NCBI GenBank assembly: GCA_017306155.1
Contig: JAFKJB010000007.1
Coordinates: forward strand, 62,001 to 126,000
Length of the DNA: 64,000 nt
Source: Nitrosospira multiformis
GTDB lineage: Bacteria; Pseudomonadota; Gammaproteobacteria; Burkholderiales; Nitrosomonadaceae
Direction: 5' to 3'
The notes beneath the pieces were generated by a model that had not been told where the DNA came from, ran no database searches, and was given only the letters and a program-made list of their open reading frames with translations. The position numbers and the translations under genes are program-made. The first letter of the stretch is position 1, and the number at the start of each line of letters is the position of its first letter. Below, in pieces: positions 28,367-38,654 of this stretch.

Positions 28367-29818
28367 TCAATAACGATACATTGCCGGCTTGTAGGGGCCG
28401 TCGATGTCCATATTCAGATAGCTCGCCTGTTCCTCCGTCAGTCTCGTGAGTTTGGCACCCAGTTTTTTGATGTGCAATCGCGCTACTTTTTCATCCAGAT
28501 GCTTGGGCAGCACGTAAACGTTTTTCTGGTAGCTGGCGCCATTCTGCCAGAGTTCCATTTGTGCCAGAACCTGGTTGGTAAATGAAGTCGACATGACAAA
28601 GGAAGGGTGCCCTGTTGCACAGCCGAGATTCACCAGTCGTCCCTTTGCCAGCACAATGATGCGGCGGCCGGTAGGAAAAATGACGTGATCGACCTGCGGC
28701 TTGATATTTTCCCATGGGTACTTCTGAACCGAGGCAATATCGATTTCAGAATCGAAATGACCGATATTGCACACGATTGCCTGGTCTTTCATCCGCACCA
28801 TGTGATCATGGGTAATGACACGCAGATTGCCGGTGGCAGTCACGAAAATGTCCGCCTGATCGCAGGCTTCATCCAGGGTGACGACGCGATAACCTTCCAT
28901 TGCCGCTTGCAGTGCGCAAATGGGGTCAATTTCCGTTATCCATACGGTGGCTCCAAGCCCGCGCAGGGATTGCGCGCAGCCTTTGCCGACATCACCATAA
29001 CCGCACACTATCGCGATCTTTCCGGCAATCATGACGTCGGTCGCCCGCTTGATCCCGTCCACCAGGGACTCCCGGCAACCGTACAGATTGTCGAATTTGG
29101 ATTTGGTGACGGAATCATTCACGTTGAATGCCGGAAACGGCAGTTCGCCTTTCTTCTGCATTTCATACAGGCGGTGGACGCCGGTAGTGGTTTCCTCCGT
29201 CACCCCCCTGATACTCGCGCGCCGGGTGGAATACCAGTTGGGGCTGACGCTCAGGCGTTTGCGAATGGCGGCAAACAGGGCCTGCTCTTCTTCATTGGCA
29301 GGACTGTCGATGACAGATGGATCTTGTTCCGCCCTGCTGCCAAGGAGGACGAGCAAGGTGGCGTCGCCGCCATCATCCAGGATCATGTTGGGACTGCCAT
29401 CAACCGGCGAGGTATCTCCTGGCCATTCAAAAATACGGTGGGTATATTCCCAGTACTCATCGAGAGACTCGCCCTTATGGGCAAATACGGGAATGCCTTC
29501 TGCCGCAATGGCGGCCGCGGCATGGTCCTGGGTCGAGAAAATGTTGCACGAAGCCCACCGCACCTGTGCGCCCAGTGCGGTGAGTGTTTCAATCAATACC
29601 GCAGTCTGAATGGTCATGTGCAGGGAACCGGCAATGCGCGCGCCTGCAAGCGGCCTGGCACCGGCATGCTCTTCCCGTAGCGCCATCAGACCCGGCATCT
29701 CCGTCTCGGCAATGGCGATTTCCTTGCGCCCCCATTCCGCCAGGGACATGTCGGCAACTTTATAGTCGGTAAAGCCGGCGCCGGCGGATGCCGAAGCAGG
29801 ACTAAGCACAGCGTTCAT
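28367..29818 (-). CDS. ahcY: Adenosylhomocysteinase
   Basis: It hydrolyses S-adenosylhomocysteine to adenosine and homocysteine with bound NAD, relieving inhibition of methyltransferases. The NAD site is [14 protein letters not shown]; the substrate region includes [16 protein letters not shown], and the C-terminus ends YKPAMYRY as in the family. At 483 residues it is the longer bacterial form with an insertion. AGGAGA precedes the ATG. An SAH riboswitch occupies its 5' leader. metF follows downstream and metK lies upstream on the same strand. Confidence 0.98.
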   Translation of the reverse strand: MNAVLSPASASAGAGFTDYKVADMSLAEWGRKEIAIAETEMPGLMALREEHAGARPLAGARIAGSLHMTIQTAVLIETLTALGAQVRWASCNIFSTQDHAAAAIAAEGIPVFAHKGESLDEYWEYTHRIFEWPGDTSPVDGSPNMILDDGGDATLLVLLGSRAEQDPSVIDSPANEEEQALFAAIRKRLSVSPNWYSTRRASIRGVTEETTTGVHRLYEMQKKGELPFPAFNVNDSVTKSKFDNLYGCRESLVDGIKRATDVMIAGKIAIVCGYGDVGKGCAQSLRGLGATVWITEIDPICALQAAMEGYRVVTLDEACDQADIFVTATGNLRVITHDHMVRMKDQAIVCNIGHFDSEIDIASVQKYPWENIKPQVDHVIFPTGRRIIVLAKGRLVNLGCATGHPSFVMSTSFTNQVLAQMELWQNGASYQKNVYVLPKHLDEKVARLHIKKLGAKLTRLTEEQASYLNMDIDGPYKPAMYRY

Positions 29819-29841
29819 AAGATTCTCTCCTGAAAATGAAC

Positions 29842-29910
29842 GAGCGCCGTTGTAGCGATCCTTCCCTGCCGAGCCTCGCGGGACAATGCCCGTTGCAGCG
29901 CTCCTCGGTC
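29842..29910 (-). ncRNA. S-adenosylhomocysteine (SAH) riboswitch in the ahcY leader
   Basis: Read on the minus strand, the leader contains CCGAGGAGCGCUGCAACGG, then GAGGCUCGG, then ACAACGGCGCUC, matching the known SAH riboswitch consensus almost base for base. The first helix is CCGAG with CUCGG. The pseudoknot is GAGCGC with GCGCUC. The AGGAGA ribosome-binding site of ahcY lies just after the pseudoknot. The family switches ahcY on when SAH builds up. It sits between the metK stop (29932) and the ahcY start (29818). Recognition is by eye; a covariance search would settle it. Confidence 0.93.
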
Positions 29911-29931
29911 TGGAAGGGTGAGTGAGGTGAC

Positions 29932-31131
29932 TTAAGCCTGAAGACTGACCGGTTCGGTTTCGGCGGGTTCGATTCCCGCTTCCTCGCGCAACTGTGCGGC
30001 CTTATCCGTGGATTCCCAGGTGAATTCCGGTTCATCCCGGCCAAAGTGGCCGTAGGCGGCGGTCTTCTCGTAGATGGGACGCAGCAGATCCAAGCCGTGG
30101 ATAATACCACGCGGGCGCAAGTCGAAGTGCCGCTCGATCAGTTTGACGATTTTATCGTCGGAAATTTTTCCGGTTCCATAGGTGTCGACCATCAGCGAAA
30201 CGGGTCGCGCAACTCCGATCGCATAAGCCATCTGCACCTCGCATCTGCTGGCGATGCCGGCTGCGACAAGATTCTTTGCCACATATCGTCCGGCATAAGC
30301 GGCGGAGCGGTCCACTTTGGACGGATCCTTGCCGGAGAAGGCGCCGCCGCCATGATGCGCGGTCCCCCCATAGCTGTCCACGATAATCTTCCGGCCGGTC
30401 AGTCCGCAATCTCCCATCGGTCCGCCCACGACGAAACGTCCTGTCGGGTTGATGAGGTACCGGGTTTCGCCATTCAGCATTTTTTTCGGAAGCACGGGCT
30501 TGATGACTTCCTCGATAATGGCTTCGCTCAAATCCGTGTGACCGATATCCGGATGATGCTGCGTGGAAATGACAACGGTCTCGATTCGCTGCGGCGTACC
30601 ATTCAGGTAGCGTACTGAAACCTGCGACTTTGCATCCGGACGCAGCCACGGGAGGCGTCCATCTTTCCGCAGTTCCGCCTGGCGCTCCATCAGCCGGTGG
30701 GCATAATAGATCGGCATGGGCATCAATTGCGGCGTCTCGTCGCACGCGTAGCCGAACATGAGACCCTGGTCACCCGCCCCCTGCTCCATTTCCTCTTCCT
30801 TGGTGCGGTTGACCCCTTGCGCGATATCCGGGGATTGTTTGTTGAAAGCAGTCAGCACTGCGCAGGTGTTATAGTCAAAGCCGATATCGGAACTGTTGTA
30901 CCCGATGCGCTTGACCGCCGCGCGCGCGACTTGCATGTAGTCTACATTGGCCTGGGTGGTGATTTCGCCCGACATGACGATCAGACCGGTACTGCATAAT
31001 GTTTCGCACGCTACCCGCGCATTGGGATCCTGAGCCAGGATGGCATCGAGGATGGAATCGGAAATCTGATCGGCCACCTTATCGGGATGACCTTCAGACA
31101 CGGATTCGGAAGTAAAAAGATATTCGCTCAT
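29932..31131 (-). CDS. metK: S-adenosylmethionine synthetase
   Basis: It makes SAM from methionine and [25 protein letters not shown] opens the protein and [12 protein letters not shown] and [16 protein letters not shown] are the signature motifs. The longest frame begins at 31173, but ATG 31131 gives 399 residues and the standard N-terminus. It lies 114 bases upstream of ahcY, with the SAH riboswitch between, and is divergent from dapF. No SAM riboswitch is visible in its own leader. Confidence 0.97.
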   Translation of the reverse strand: MSEYLFTSESVSEGHPDKVADQISDSILDAILAQDPNARVACETLCSTGLIVMSGEITTQANVDYMQVARAAVKRIGYNSSDIGFDYNTCAVLTAFNKQSPDIAQGVNRTKEEEMEQGAGDQGLMFGYACDETPQLMPMPIYYAHRLMERQAELRKDGRLPWLRPDAKSQVSVRYLNGTPQRIETVVISTQHHPDIGHTDLSEAIIEEVIKPVLPKKMLNGETRYLINPTGRFVVGGPMGDCGLTGRKIIVDSYGGTAHHGGGAFSGKDPSKVDRSAAYAGRYVAKNLVAAGIASRCEVQMAYAIGVARPVSLMVDTYGTGKISDDKIVKLIERHFDLRPRGIIHGLDLLRPIYEKTAAYGHFGRDEPEFTWESTDKAAQLREEAGIEPAETEPVSLQA

Positions 31132-31272
31132 TTTGTCCAGCCGCTTAATCGTAAAAGGTCTGTAGAATACCAAATTACGCGCTTATTAAGAAGGTGGATA
31201 ATACAATACGGCCTGGCATGCCGATATTTCCATACCTCGGGCCGTAATTCCTGTTCTTGCGACTCTTGATGA

Positions 31273-32106
31273 ATGAAACTCAAGTTCACCAAAATGCATG
31301 GCCTCGGCAACGATTTCGTTGTCATTGACGCAGTGAGTCAGCAGATTTCGCTCTCACCGGAACAGCTGCGGCGGCTTGCGGACCGCCGCCTGGGAATAGG
31401 CTGCGACCAGATTCTGCTGATTGAAAAGGCGGAAGGCGACGCTGATTTCCGCTATCGCATTTTTAACGCCGACGGGGGAGAAGTGGAGCAATGCGGCAAT
31501 GGAGCGCGCTGCTTCGTTCGCTACGTCCACGACCATGGCATGACAGGCAAGAAGGAGATACGGATTGAAACGCTAAGCGGGGTGGTTATTCCAAAGCTTG
31601 AAGCGGACGGGAAAGTAACGGTCAACATGGGTGTACCGAAATTCGATCCCGCCGAGATTCCTTTTATCGCCGAACGGCGAGTGCTGACTTACCCACTCCG
31701 TCTGGATGACAGGCAGGTGGAAATCAGCGTTGTGTCGATGGGCAACCCTCACGCCGTCCAGGTAGTATCGGACCTGGATGACGCGCCGGTCTTGACGGAG
31801 GGTCCACTCATCGAAAATCATTCCCGTTTTCCTCAGCGGGTAAATGCCGGATATATGCAAGTTATCGATCCTCATCATATCCGGCTGAGAGTCTACGAAC
31901 GGGGTGCGGGTGAAACCCTGGCTTGCGGCACGGGTGCCTGTGCGGCGGCGGTTGCGGGAATTCAGCGGGGACTGCTCGAATCGCCCGTCAGGGTAAGCTT
32001 TTCCACTGGAGATCTGTTCATACGATGGGATGGGGAAAATCAGCCGGTCTGGATGACGGGTCCTGCCGTCGCCGTTTTTGATGGAGAGATCGAGTTGCAG
32101 TTTTAA
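31273..32106 (+). CDS. dapF: Diaminopimelate epimerase
   Basis: It interconverts LL- and meso-diaminopimelate for lysine and peptidoglycan synthesis, without cofactor. The two catalytic cysteines lie in [13 protein letters not shown] and [14 protein letters not shown]; the start [17 protein letters not shown] is standard. Length 277 is normal. It heads the common dapF-DUF484-xerC cluster. The leader carries ACGGCC...GGCCGT arms around a 27-base spacer, of unknown use. Confidence 0.97.
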   Translation: MKLKFTKMHGLGNDFVVIDAVSQQISLSPEQLRRLADRRLGIGCDQILLIEKAEGDADFRYRIFNADGGEVEQCGNGARCFVRYVHDHGMTGKKEIRIETLSGVVIPKLEADGKVTVNMGVPKFDPAEIPFIAERRVLTYPLRLDDRQVEISVVSMGNPHAVQVVSDLDDAPVLTEGPLIENHSRFPQRVNAGYMQVIDPHHIRLRVYERGAGETLACGTGACAAAVAGIQRGLLESPVRVSFSTGDLFIRWDGENQPVWMTGPAVAVFDGEIELQF

Positions 32107-32119
32107 AAAAAGAAAAGAC

Positions 32120-32779
32120 ATGAAATCAAGTTTCGAAGAGATAGCAGAGTATCTGCGTGCGCATCCGGAGTTCTTTGAAGCATATGCCGGCATGCTGGCA
32201 GACATTCAGGTGCCCAATCCCCATGACGGGAGGGCAGTTTCCTTGAGCCAGCGTCAAATCCTGGCATTGCGGAGCAAGAACCAGGTTTTGCGGGATAAGC
32301 TGGAGGAGCTGATCCTGTTCGGCAGGGAGAATGACGCTATCGCGGAAAAAATGCACCAATTGGCAGTCTCGCTCCTCACCTTCAGGCGTTTGCCCGATCT
32401 TCTGGATGGACTCGTTTTTGCGCTGCGTGAAAACTTCTCGGTGCCTCACAGCGCGCTTCGGATCTGGAACATCGGTGCTGACGAACCCCTGCCACCGGAA
32501 TTCGTACCCGTCAGCAGCGAGATTCATGCGATGGCGGAAAATTTGCAGCACCCTTATTGCGGCCCCGATGTTCCGGATGAGATCAGAAGCTGGTTCGGCG
32601 GACAGGCCGAGCATTTGCGTTCATTTGCGATGACAGCCTTGCATGGGGACCAAACCATCGGCTTACTGGTAATGGGCAGTGAAGAACCGCGACGGTTCTA
32701 TCCGGAGATGGGAACAGTCTACCTCGCGCGACTCGGTGAACTCGCCAGCGCGTCATTGAGACGTTTTCGCACCGGCTGA
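32120..32779 (+). CDS. DUF484 family protein
   Basis: A 219-residue member of the DUF484 family, which has a GAF-like fold and is nearly always encoded between dapF and xerC. The N-terminal helix with YLRAHPEFFEAY and SLSQRQILALRSKNQVLRDKL (coiled coil, about residues 38-65) is diagnostic. Function is unknown. ATG 32120 lies 13 bases after dapF; the longer frame from 32078 would start inside dapF and lacks support. xerC begins three bases after its stop. Confidence 0.9.
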   Translation: MKSSFEEIAEYLRAHPEFFEAYAGMLADIQVPNPHDGRAVSLSQRQILALRSKNQVLRDKLEELILFGRENDAIAEKMHQLAVSLLTFRRLPDLLDGLVFALRENFSVPHSALRIWNIGADEPLPPEFVPVSSEIHAMAENLQHPYCGPDVPDEIRSWFGGQAEHLRSFAMTALHGDQTIGLLVMGSEEPRRFYPEMGTVYLARLGELASASLRRFRTG

Positions 32780-32782
32780 GAA

Positions 32783-33739
32783 ATGGGAAAGAGGCGACGC
32801 CCGGAATCCTTAAGCGGCCTGAATGATTCCAGCAAGATGTCCGGAAAAGGGGAGGCCGAACTTGCCTCCGCCTATATCGCTTATCTTTCCACCGCGCGGC
32901 GGCTGTCGCCGCTCACCTGCGAAAGCTATGCCCACGACCTAGGCATACTCATGAATCTCTCGCGGGGGATCGCGCTGGAGCATTTGCAAATCCACCATAT
33001 CCGGCGTTTCCTGGCTCAGCTGCATGCACGCGGATTGTCCGGCAGGAGCCTGGCGAGGAGGCTGTCTGCATGGCGCGGACTCTACAATTACCTGATCCGG
33101 CATCACGGTCATGCATGTAATCCCTGCGCCGGAGTGCGGGCACCGAAGTCACCCAGGGCCCTGCCTCGCACTCTGTCTCCTGATGAGGCCCTGAAGCTGC
33201 TGGAGTTTGATGCTTCCGATCTGATTACCTTACGCGATAAAGCCATGTTCGAGCTCTGCTATTCTTCGGGATTGCGGCTGGCGGAACTCGTGAACCTGAA
33301 ACCTGAGGATTTAAGTCTGGAGGACGGGATCGTGCGCGTTACCGGCAAAGGGAATAAAACCCGCGATGTGCCGGTAGGAAGCAAAGCCGTGCAAGTAGTG
33401 GGAGAATGGATGAAACAACGCAATGCGCTCGCCAGGCCGGGGGAAACGGCGCTATTCCTGTCCCGGCACGGGAGGAACATCAGCCGCCGGTCGATTGATC
33501 AGCGCCTGAAAATTCAGGCAGTAAAGCAAGGAATCAGCGGGCGCATCCACCCGCACGTGCTGCGGCATTCATTTGCATCGCATGTGCTGCAATCCAGCGG
33601 CGACCTGAGAGCGGTGCAGGAAATGCTGGGGCATGCCAGCATCAGCACCACGCAGGTATATACCCATCTCGACTTCCAGCATCTGTCGAAAGTCTATGAT
33701 GCAACCCACCCGCGCGCACGAAAGAAGAACGAGCCTTGA
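32783..33739 (+). CDS. xerC: Tyrosine recombinase XerC
   Basis: It resolves chromosome dimers at dif with XerD. The N-terminal SAM-like core-binding domain includes LSPLTCESYAHDL; the catalytic domain has Arg in SSGLRLAELVNL, Lys in GKGNKTRDVP, HPHVLRHSFASH (His and Arg), His in LGHASISTTQVYTH and nucleophile Tyr in the same stretch. ATG 32783 gives 318 residues; an internal ATG at 32837 would give exactly 300, closer to typical XerC, so the true start is open. Confidence 0.95.
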   Translation: MGKRRRPESLSGLNDSSKMSGKGEAELASAYIAYLSTARRLSPLTCESYAHDLGILMNLSRGIALEHLQIHHIRRFLAQLHARGLSGRSLARRLSAWRGLYNYLIRHHGHACNPCAGVRAPKSPRALPRTLSPDEALKLLEFDASDLITLRDKAMFELCYSSGLRLAELVNLKPEDLSLEDGIVRVTGKGNKTRDVPVGSKAVQVVGEWMKQRNALARPGETALFLSRHGRNISRRSIDQRLKIQAVKQGISGRIHPHVLRHSFASHVLQSSGDLRAVQEMLGHASISTTQVYTHLDFQHLSKVYDATHPRARKKNEP

Positions 33740-33839
33740 ACCGCAGGGATGAACCGGACTACGGATTGGCGCAAACACTGTTTGCATTCTTCTCGTGAAT
33801 CGGCGTTATAATCTTCGCTCTCCAATTATCGGGCTAGAC

Positions 33840-34376
33840 ATGGCAGAATACCACGGCACAACCATACTTTCCGCCCGGCGCGGGAATCACGTCGCGCTGG
33901 GCGGCGATGGCCAGGTGACGCTGGGAGCGGTGGTGGCAAAAGCCAGCGCGCGCAAGGTGCGGCGGCTGTATCATGACAGGATCCTGGCCGGATTTGCCGG
34001 AGGGACGGCGGATGCCTTTACCTTGTTCGAACGTTTTGAAGGCAAGCTGGAAAAACATCAGGGACACCTCATGCGCTCGGCGGTGGAACTGGCAAAAGAC
34101 TGGCGCACCGACCGGATTCTGCGCAGGCTGGAAGCCATGCTTGTCGTCGCCGATCCAGCCGTTACCCTCATTATTACCGGGGCGGGAGATGTAATAGAAC
34201 CCGAGTTCGGGCTGGCGGCAATCGGCAGCGGCGGCTCCTACGCGCATTCAGCGGCACGCGCGCTTCTGGAAAACACTGATCTTGCAGCGCCGGAAATCGT
34301 CAAGAAGGCGCTTACCATAGCCGGGGATCTGTGTATCTACACCAACCAGAACCACGTCATCGAGGTTCTGGAGTAG
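33840..34376 (+). CDS. hslV: ATP-dependent protease peptidase subunit HslV
   Basis: The proteasome-like peptidase of the HslVU complex. After removal of the leader the N-terminal Thr of GTTILSARR acts as nucleophile; GGDGQVTLG and [14 protein letters not shown] are family motifs. ATG 33840 gives 178 residues, standard for the family; the longer frame from 33795 would add an unlikely leader. hslU follows after 134 bases, in the same direction. Confidence 0.96.
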   Translation: MAEYHGTTILSARRGNHVALGGDGQVTLGAVVAKASARKVRRLYHDRILAGFAGGTADAFTLFERFEGKLEKHQGHLMRSAVELAKDWRTDRILRRLEAMLVVADPAVTLIITGAGDVIEPEFGLAAIGSGGSYAHSAARALLENTDLAAPEIVKKALTIAGDLCIYTNQNHVIEVLE

Positions 34377-34510
34377 CAGCCGGAGAAAATGAATCCCGAC
34401 AGGACAGGGCTGACCCCTCTACCCTCTATTCCGGTATAACCTTATGCTTTGTATCGTTCGTGCTGCTGCTTTGATTTCTCTCATCTTTTGCCTTTATTAC
34501 TGACCTGACC

Positions 34511-35842
34511 ATGTCTCAACTGACTCCCCGGGAAATCGTCCACGAGCTTGACAAGCACATCATAGGTCAGGATGCCGCCAAGCATTCGGTTGCCATCGCG
34601 CTCAGGAATCGCTGGCGCAGGCAGCAGGTGCAGGATCCGCTGCGCCAGGAGATTACGCCCAAGAATATTTTGATGATCGGTCCGACGGGTGTTGGCAAGA
34701 CCGAAATAGCGCGTCGGCTCGCAAAACTTGCGGATGCGCCGTTCATCAAGGTCGAGGCGACCAAATTTACCGAGGTAGGGTATGTTGGACGTGACGTGGA
34801 TTCGATCATCCGTGATCTCGTGGAAGCTGCGCTCAAGCAGGCCCGGGAGCGTGAAACGCAAAAGATGCGCGCACGCGCGGAAGACCATGCTGAGGAACGC
34901 ATACTCGATGTGCTGTTGCCCGTTGCCAGAGAAACGGGCCTGCAGGTGGAATCCACCGAGGCGGAAAGCGCTACCCGCCAGAAATTTCGAAAGAAGCTGC
35001 GCGAGGGAGAGCTCAACGATAAGGAGATCGAAATCGAGCTGGCGACCCCGCATACCCACATGGAAATCTTTGCTCCCCCTGGAATGGAAGAGCTGACGAC
35101 GCAGATTCAAGGCATGTTCCAGAATCTGGGGGCGGAAAGAAAAAGAACGCGAAAACTGAAAATCCGCGAAGCGATGAAACTCCTCGTCGATGAGGAAGCC
35201 TCGAAGCTGGTTAATGATGAGGAATTGAAGCTGCGCGCAGTACAGAATGTCGAGCAGAACGGCATCGTGTTTCTGGATGAAATCGACAAGATCACGAGTC
35301 GTGCCGAGGCTTCGGGAGCGGATGTGTCGCGCCAGGGGGTTCAGCGGGACCTGCTGCCTCTGGTGGAGGGCACCACGATTTCCACCAAATATGGCATGAT
35401 CAAGACCGATCATATTCTGTTTATCGCCAGCGGGGCGTTTCACCTCGCCAAACCTTCCGATCTGATTCCCGAGATGCAGGGCCGGTTTCCAATTCGGGTT
35501 GAACTCACCAGCCTCAGCGCCGACGATTTTGTACAAATCCTCACCAATACGGATGCCTGTTTGACACGTCAGTATGAGGCGCTGCTTGAAACTGAAGGGG
35601 TCAGGCTGGAATTTACTCCTGATGCGGTCAAGCGTCTGGCGGAGATTGCCTTTGCAGTCAACGAGAAAACAGAGAATATTGGAGCGCGGCGTCTTTATAC
35701 CGCCATGGAAAAACTGCTGGAGGATGTTTCATTCAATGCCGAAAAACACCAGGGAGACGCAGTTGTCATTGATGCCGCCTATGTGGATAAACGGCTCAGC
35801 GACCTGGCGCAGAGCGAGGATCTGGCCCGCTACGTGCTGTAA
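34511..35842 (+). CDS. hslU: ATP-dependent protease ATPase subunit HslU
   Basis: The AAA+ unfoldase partner of HslV. It has [21 protein letters not shown], Walker [16 protein letters not shown], the pore motif GYVGRDV, Walker [11 protein letters not shown] and the C-terminal EDLARYVL tail that docks into HslV. Length 443 is normal. The start has only a weak ribosome-binding site. It converges with the flavoprotein gene at 35947. Confidence 0.97.
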   Translation: MSQLTPREIVHELDKHIIGQDAAKHSVAIALRNRWRRQQVQDPLRQEITPKNILMIGPTGVGKTEIARRLAKLADAPFIKVEATKFTEVGYVGRDVDSIIRDLVEAALKQARERETQKMRARAEDHAEERILDVLLPVARETGLQVESTEAESATRQKFRKKLREGELNDKEIEIELATPHTHMEIFAPPGMEELTTQIQGMFQNLGAERKRTRKLKIREAMKLLVDEEASKLVNDEELKLRAVQNVEQNGIVFLDEIDKITSRAEASGADVSRQGVQRDLLPLVEGTTISTKYGMIKTDHILFIASGAFHLAKPSDLIPEMQGRFPIRVELTSLSADDFVQILTNTDACLTRQYEALLETEGVRLEFTPDAVKRLAEIAFAVNEKTENIGARRLYTAMEKLLEDVSFNAEKHQGDAVVIDAAYVDKRLSDLAQSEDLARYVL

Positions 35843-35946
35843 CGCGCTGAAGGCTTCTCCTCCGCCATCAGGCAATCCATCATTCCATAAGAAAGAAGGA
35901 TTATCTCTTCGCGATACAGATGCTGCACTACTGATAGAAGCTGCGG

Positions 35947-37131
35947 TTACACTGATTGCCCTGCCACATAACCCGATGACCAGGCCCACTGGAAGTTGAA
36001 ACCACCCAGTTGGCCCGTGACATCCACGACTTCCCCTACGAAATAAAGTCCGGGTACTTTCTTCGATTCCATCGTTCTGGAAGAAAGCTCGGCAGTATCG
36101 ATGCCTCCCAGTGTTACTTCCGCCTTTTTGTAACCTGCGGTGCCGTTCGGGAAAACCTGCCAGGCGTGCAATTGAGAGGCCAGTTGCTTCAAGCTCTTGT
36201 TGTCATACCGGTTTACAGGCATTTCCGGAAGCGTACTCCTCATTGCGCTCAGCCACGCTTCTGCAAACCGCCGGGGCAGATGCTGCGCCAACAGATTGGA
36301 AAGCAGCGCGCCGCTGTGCCTGCGATCGAGCAACCAGCCACATGCATCCAGCTCAGGCAGCAGGTTGATATGGATCGAATCTCCCGGTCGCCAGTAGGAG
36401 GAAATCTGGAGGATTGCAGGACCGCTCAAACCCCGATGCGTGATCAGCAGATTCTCTCGAAAATGCGCGCCGTTGCAGCTCACTATTGTATCGAGCGCAA
36501 TGCCGGAGAGCCCTGAAAAAACGGACAACTGTTCCGGCGCAAAGGTCAGCGGCACCAGGGCGGGACGCAGCGCCGTAACGTTTATGCCGAACTGCTCCGC
36601 GATGCGATAGCCGAAAGGACTGGCGCCGATTTGTGGAATGGAAAGGCCTCCGGTCGCAACTACCAGCGCCTCTGTCATCACCCTGCCGCAACTGGTTTCC
36701 AATACGAATCCAGTATCGCCGAAACCCCGCTCTATGCGGCTTACCCCGCAGGGCATTTGAAAGATGACTCCAGCAGCCTCGCATTCATTGCGCAGCATGT
36801 CAATGACTTGCCATGAAGCTTCATCGCAGAATAGCTGTCCCAGCTTTTTTTCGTGATAGCGGATGCGATGCTTTTCCACCAGTTCTATGAAGTGGCGAGG
36901 CGTGAAGCGTGCCAGCGCGGATCGACAGAAATGCGGATTCTGCGACAGAAAATTTTCCGGAGCAGTGTGACGATTCGTGAAGTTACACCGTCCACCCCCC
37001 GAGATACGGATTTTTTCTGCCAGCTTGCTGGCATGATCCAGCAGCAGCACACTCCGTCCACGCTTCCCCGCTTCCATTGCGCACATCATGCCGGCTGCGC
37101 CAGCACCTATTACGACGACATCTTTCTTCAA
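35947..37131 (-). CDS. HI0933/BaiN-type FAD-dependent flavoprotein
   Basis: A 394-residue two-dinucleotide-binding-domain flavoprotein of the HI0933-like family. The FAD site is VVVIGAGAAGMMCAMEAGKRG; RISGGGRCNFTN and LYFVGEVVDVTGQLGGFNFQWAWSSGYVAG are family hallmarks. Enzymatic role is unclear; some relatives are NAD(P)H-dependent reductases. The first codon of the open frame is a TTG at 37131; no ATG or GTG fits the conserved N-terminus, so TTG is likely. It lies 34 bases after the methyltransferase gene and may share its message. Confidence 0.88.
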   Translation of the reverse strand: MKKDVVVIGAGAAGMMCAMEAGKRGRSVLLLDHASKLAEKIRISGGGRCNFTNRHTAPENFLSQNPHFCRSALARFTPRHFIELVEKHRIRYHEKKLGQLFCDEASWQVIDMLRNECEAAGVIFQMPCGVSRIERGFGDTGFVLETSCGRVMTEALVVATGGLSIPQIGASPFGYRIAEQFGINVTALRPALVPLTFAPEQLSVFSGLSGIALDTIVSCNGAHFRENLLITHRGLSGPAILQISSYWRPGDSIHINLLPELDACGWLLDRRHSGALLSNLLAQHLPRRFAEAWLSAMRSTLPEMPVNRYDNKSLKQLASQLHAWQVFPNGTAGYKKAEVTLGGIDTAELSSRTMESKKVPGLYFVGEVVDVTGQLGGFNFQWAWSSGYVAGQSV

Positions 37132-37165
37132 TTGCGATGCTTGCGGGAAAATGAGCCTTGTGGGT

Positions 37166-37912
37166 TTACTCGCATTCTGTCACAGCCTTGCGCCATACGC
37201 TGGCGAGCCAGGGTTGTTGCTCGCGTGGAAGACCTGCCGGGCGATAGTAATGGCCAAGCTCGACGAAACCCGCGCCGGACATATGACGCCTCCAGCCGCC
37301 AATATCGTGATATACGCAATAACGCCCATGATTCCAGCCCTCCTCGTTATTCCCGCGAGGATTGGAGCTGAACAGTACTCCGCCCGGTTTCAGCGTTGCC
37401 CACAGTTCCCTTAGTATGCGCGGCAATTCACCGCTCGGCACGTGGAACAGAGAGGCATTCGCGAATATGCCATCAAAGTATTCTTCAGGCAGATCGAGCT
37501 GGAGGAAATCCTGCTGCCATATCTCGCAACCACTATGGTTAGCCGCCATTTCGACAAACCGCGTTGCCCCTTCCAGCCCGACCGCTATATGACCAAGATC
37601 GGCAAAAGATTTCAGGTCACGGCCGGGGCCGCAGCCCAGATCCAGTATCTTGAAGGGTGGAGGACTTTCGATGTGGCGCAGCAATGCAGCAATATTCTGG
37701 CTGACATCATGATCTTTGGTACCCTCCCGGAATGCTTCAGCTCTTTCGTTGTAACTGTTCAGGGTAAGATGGGAGAGTTTTCCGGGATCCGATGAATCTG
37801 TTTTCACGGCAGCTTGCACGAATAGGGTAAAGATCAGGCGGGCATTCTGTCCGTCTGTGGCGCGAATTGAGCGAAAAGAGTCGAGCGAAAAGCACTTACT
37901 CTCTGGCAACAC
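37166..37912 (-). CDS. Class I SAM-dependent methyltransferase
   Basis: A Rossmann-fold methyltransferase with motif I ILDLGCGPGRDLKSF and the downstream YFDGIFANASLFHVP and LKPGGVLFSSNPRG. Substrate is unknown. The open frame begins at a GTG (37912) overlapping the DUF2063 gene, but residues matching the family begin near TLNSYNERAEAF, so a GTG at 37807 is as likely. The close coupling to the DUF2063-DUF692 genes suggests, but does not prove, a tailoring role in that system; general metabolite methylation is the alternative. Confidence 0.82.
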   Translation of the reverse strand: MLPESKCFSLDSFRSIRATDGQNARLIFTLFVQAAVKTDSSDPGKLSHLTLNSYNERAEAFREGTKDHDVSQNIAALLRHIESPPPFKILDLGCGPGRDLKSFADLGHIAVGLEGATRFVEMAANHSGCEIWQQDFLQLDLPEEYFDGIFANASLFHVPSGELPRILRELWATLKPGGVLFSSNPRGNNEEGWNHGRYCVYHDIGGWRRHMSGAGFVELGHYYRPAGLPREQQPWLASVWRKAVTECE

Positions 37913-38654
37913 CCAGCAATGCGCCGCGAGCCTGAAGATCAGTCATGATCTTCAGGCCGCCTTGCGTCACGACTTCGGGTGAGGGATGCCTGCTTTCAAT
38001 CGTGATGATCTCAAGAGCGGCACGTCCCGTGTGCTCTTCCAGCACAAGCAGATCTATCAGACGCGCAGTAAAGGCGTTTATTTCTGAAAATTGAACCTCG
38101 TCATCCGCGTCACGAAACAGCAACAGGTAAGTTTCTGCCTGGGTGATGCGAGCGCGCGGACGAATGTGATGGACTGGCCAGTGATAGCAAAGATTGGCAA
38201 GTACCGGATTCAAAAGAGGCCGTCCCTCGAGCAGATTACCGGTGGCATCGATCATCCTCCAGTCAGGCATGCCCGTTGATGTGGACAATGCCAGTTCCAT
38301 CCATTCGTAGTGCGCGAGTTCCAGGAGAAACGCCGGGTAGCTTTCAGGGATGGCGCCTTTACTCGCCAGAAATTCAATAAACTCACCGGCTATCTGATGA
38401 AAAAGAGGAGAACGGCTGCGGTGCGCAATGAGAAAGGCGCGCACCAGCCTCGACCATTGCCGCGGTCCCAGCACATCTCGGGTCACCGGGAAGCATCTGA
38501 GAAGAAAGCCGTCGAGATTCTCGTAAACCAGCCTGCTATATATGCGCATGCGTCGCGCGTCGACTCCAGGTGGAACAGGGTTTGCCCCGGGATTGCGAAG
38601 GTGCGCAGTAAAGGCGTACTGGAAGCGCTGGAATTCAGGAAGCTGGACAGACAT
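37896..38654 (-). CDS. DUF2063 partner protein of the MNIO (BufC/HvfC-like)
   Basis: A protein of about 252 residues. The N-terminal DUF2063 domain has FQRFQYAFTAHLRNP and RMRIYSRLVYENLDGFLLRCFPVTRDVLG, typical of proteins named as putative DNA-binding but now known as partners that hold the precursor for DUF692 oxygenases. It overlaps the DUF692 gene by about 20 bases, so both should be made together. ATG 38654 is chosen; ATG 38669 is also possible. It probably binds the EF-hand precursor at 39495-39911. Confidence 0.9.
   Translation of the reverse strand: MSVQLPEFQRFQYAFTAHLRNPGANPVPPGVDARRMRIYSRLVYENLDGFLLRCFPVTRDVLGPRQWSRLVRAFLIAHRSRSPLFHQIAGEFIEFLASKGAIPESYPAFLLELAHYEWMELALSTSTGMPDWRMIDATGNLLEGRPLLNPVLANLCYHWPVHHIRPRARITQAETYLLLFRDADDEVQFSEINAFTARLIDLLVLEEHTGRAALEIITIESRHPSPEVVTQGGLKIMTDLQARGALLGVARE

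Noticed and set aside
28607-29680. 357-codon plus-strand open frame opposite ahcY
   Set aside because: Antisense to a highly conserved gene; residues show no recognisable domain.
31200-31250. ACGGCC/GGCCGT arms between metK and dapF as a SAM riboswitch
   Set aside because: Only one long-loop pairing is visible and none of the SAM riboswitch core motifs are present.
34481-35536. 351-codon minus-strand open frame opposite hslU
   Set aside because: Antisense shadow; hslU is certain on the plus strand.
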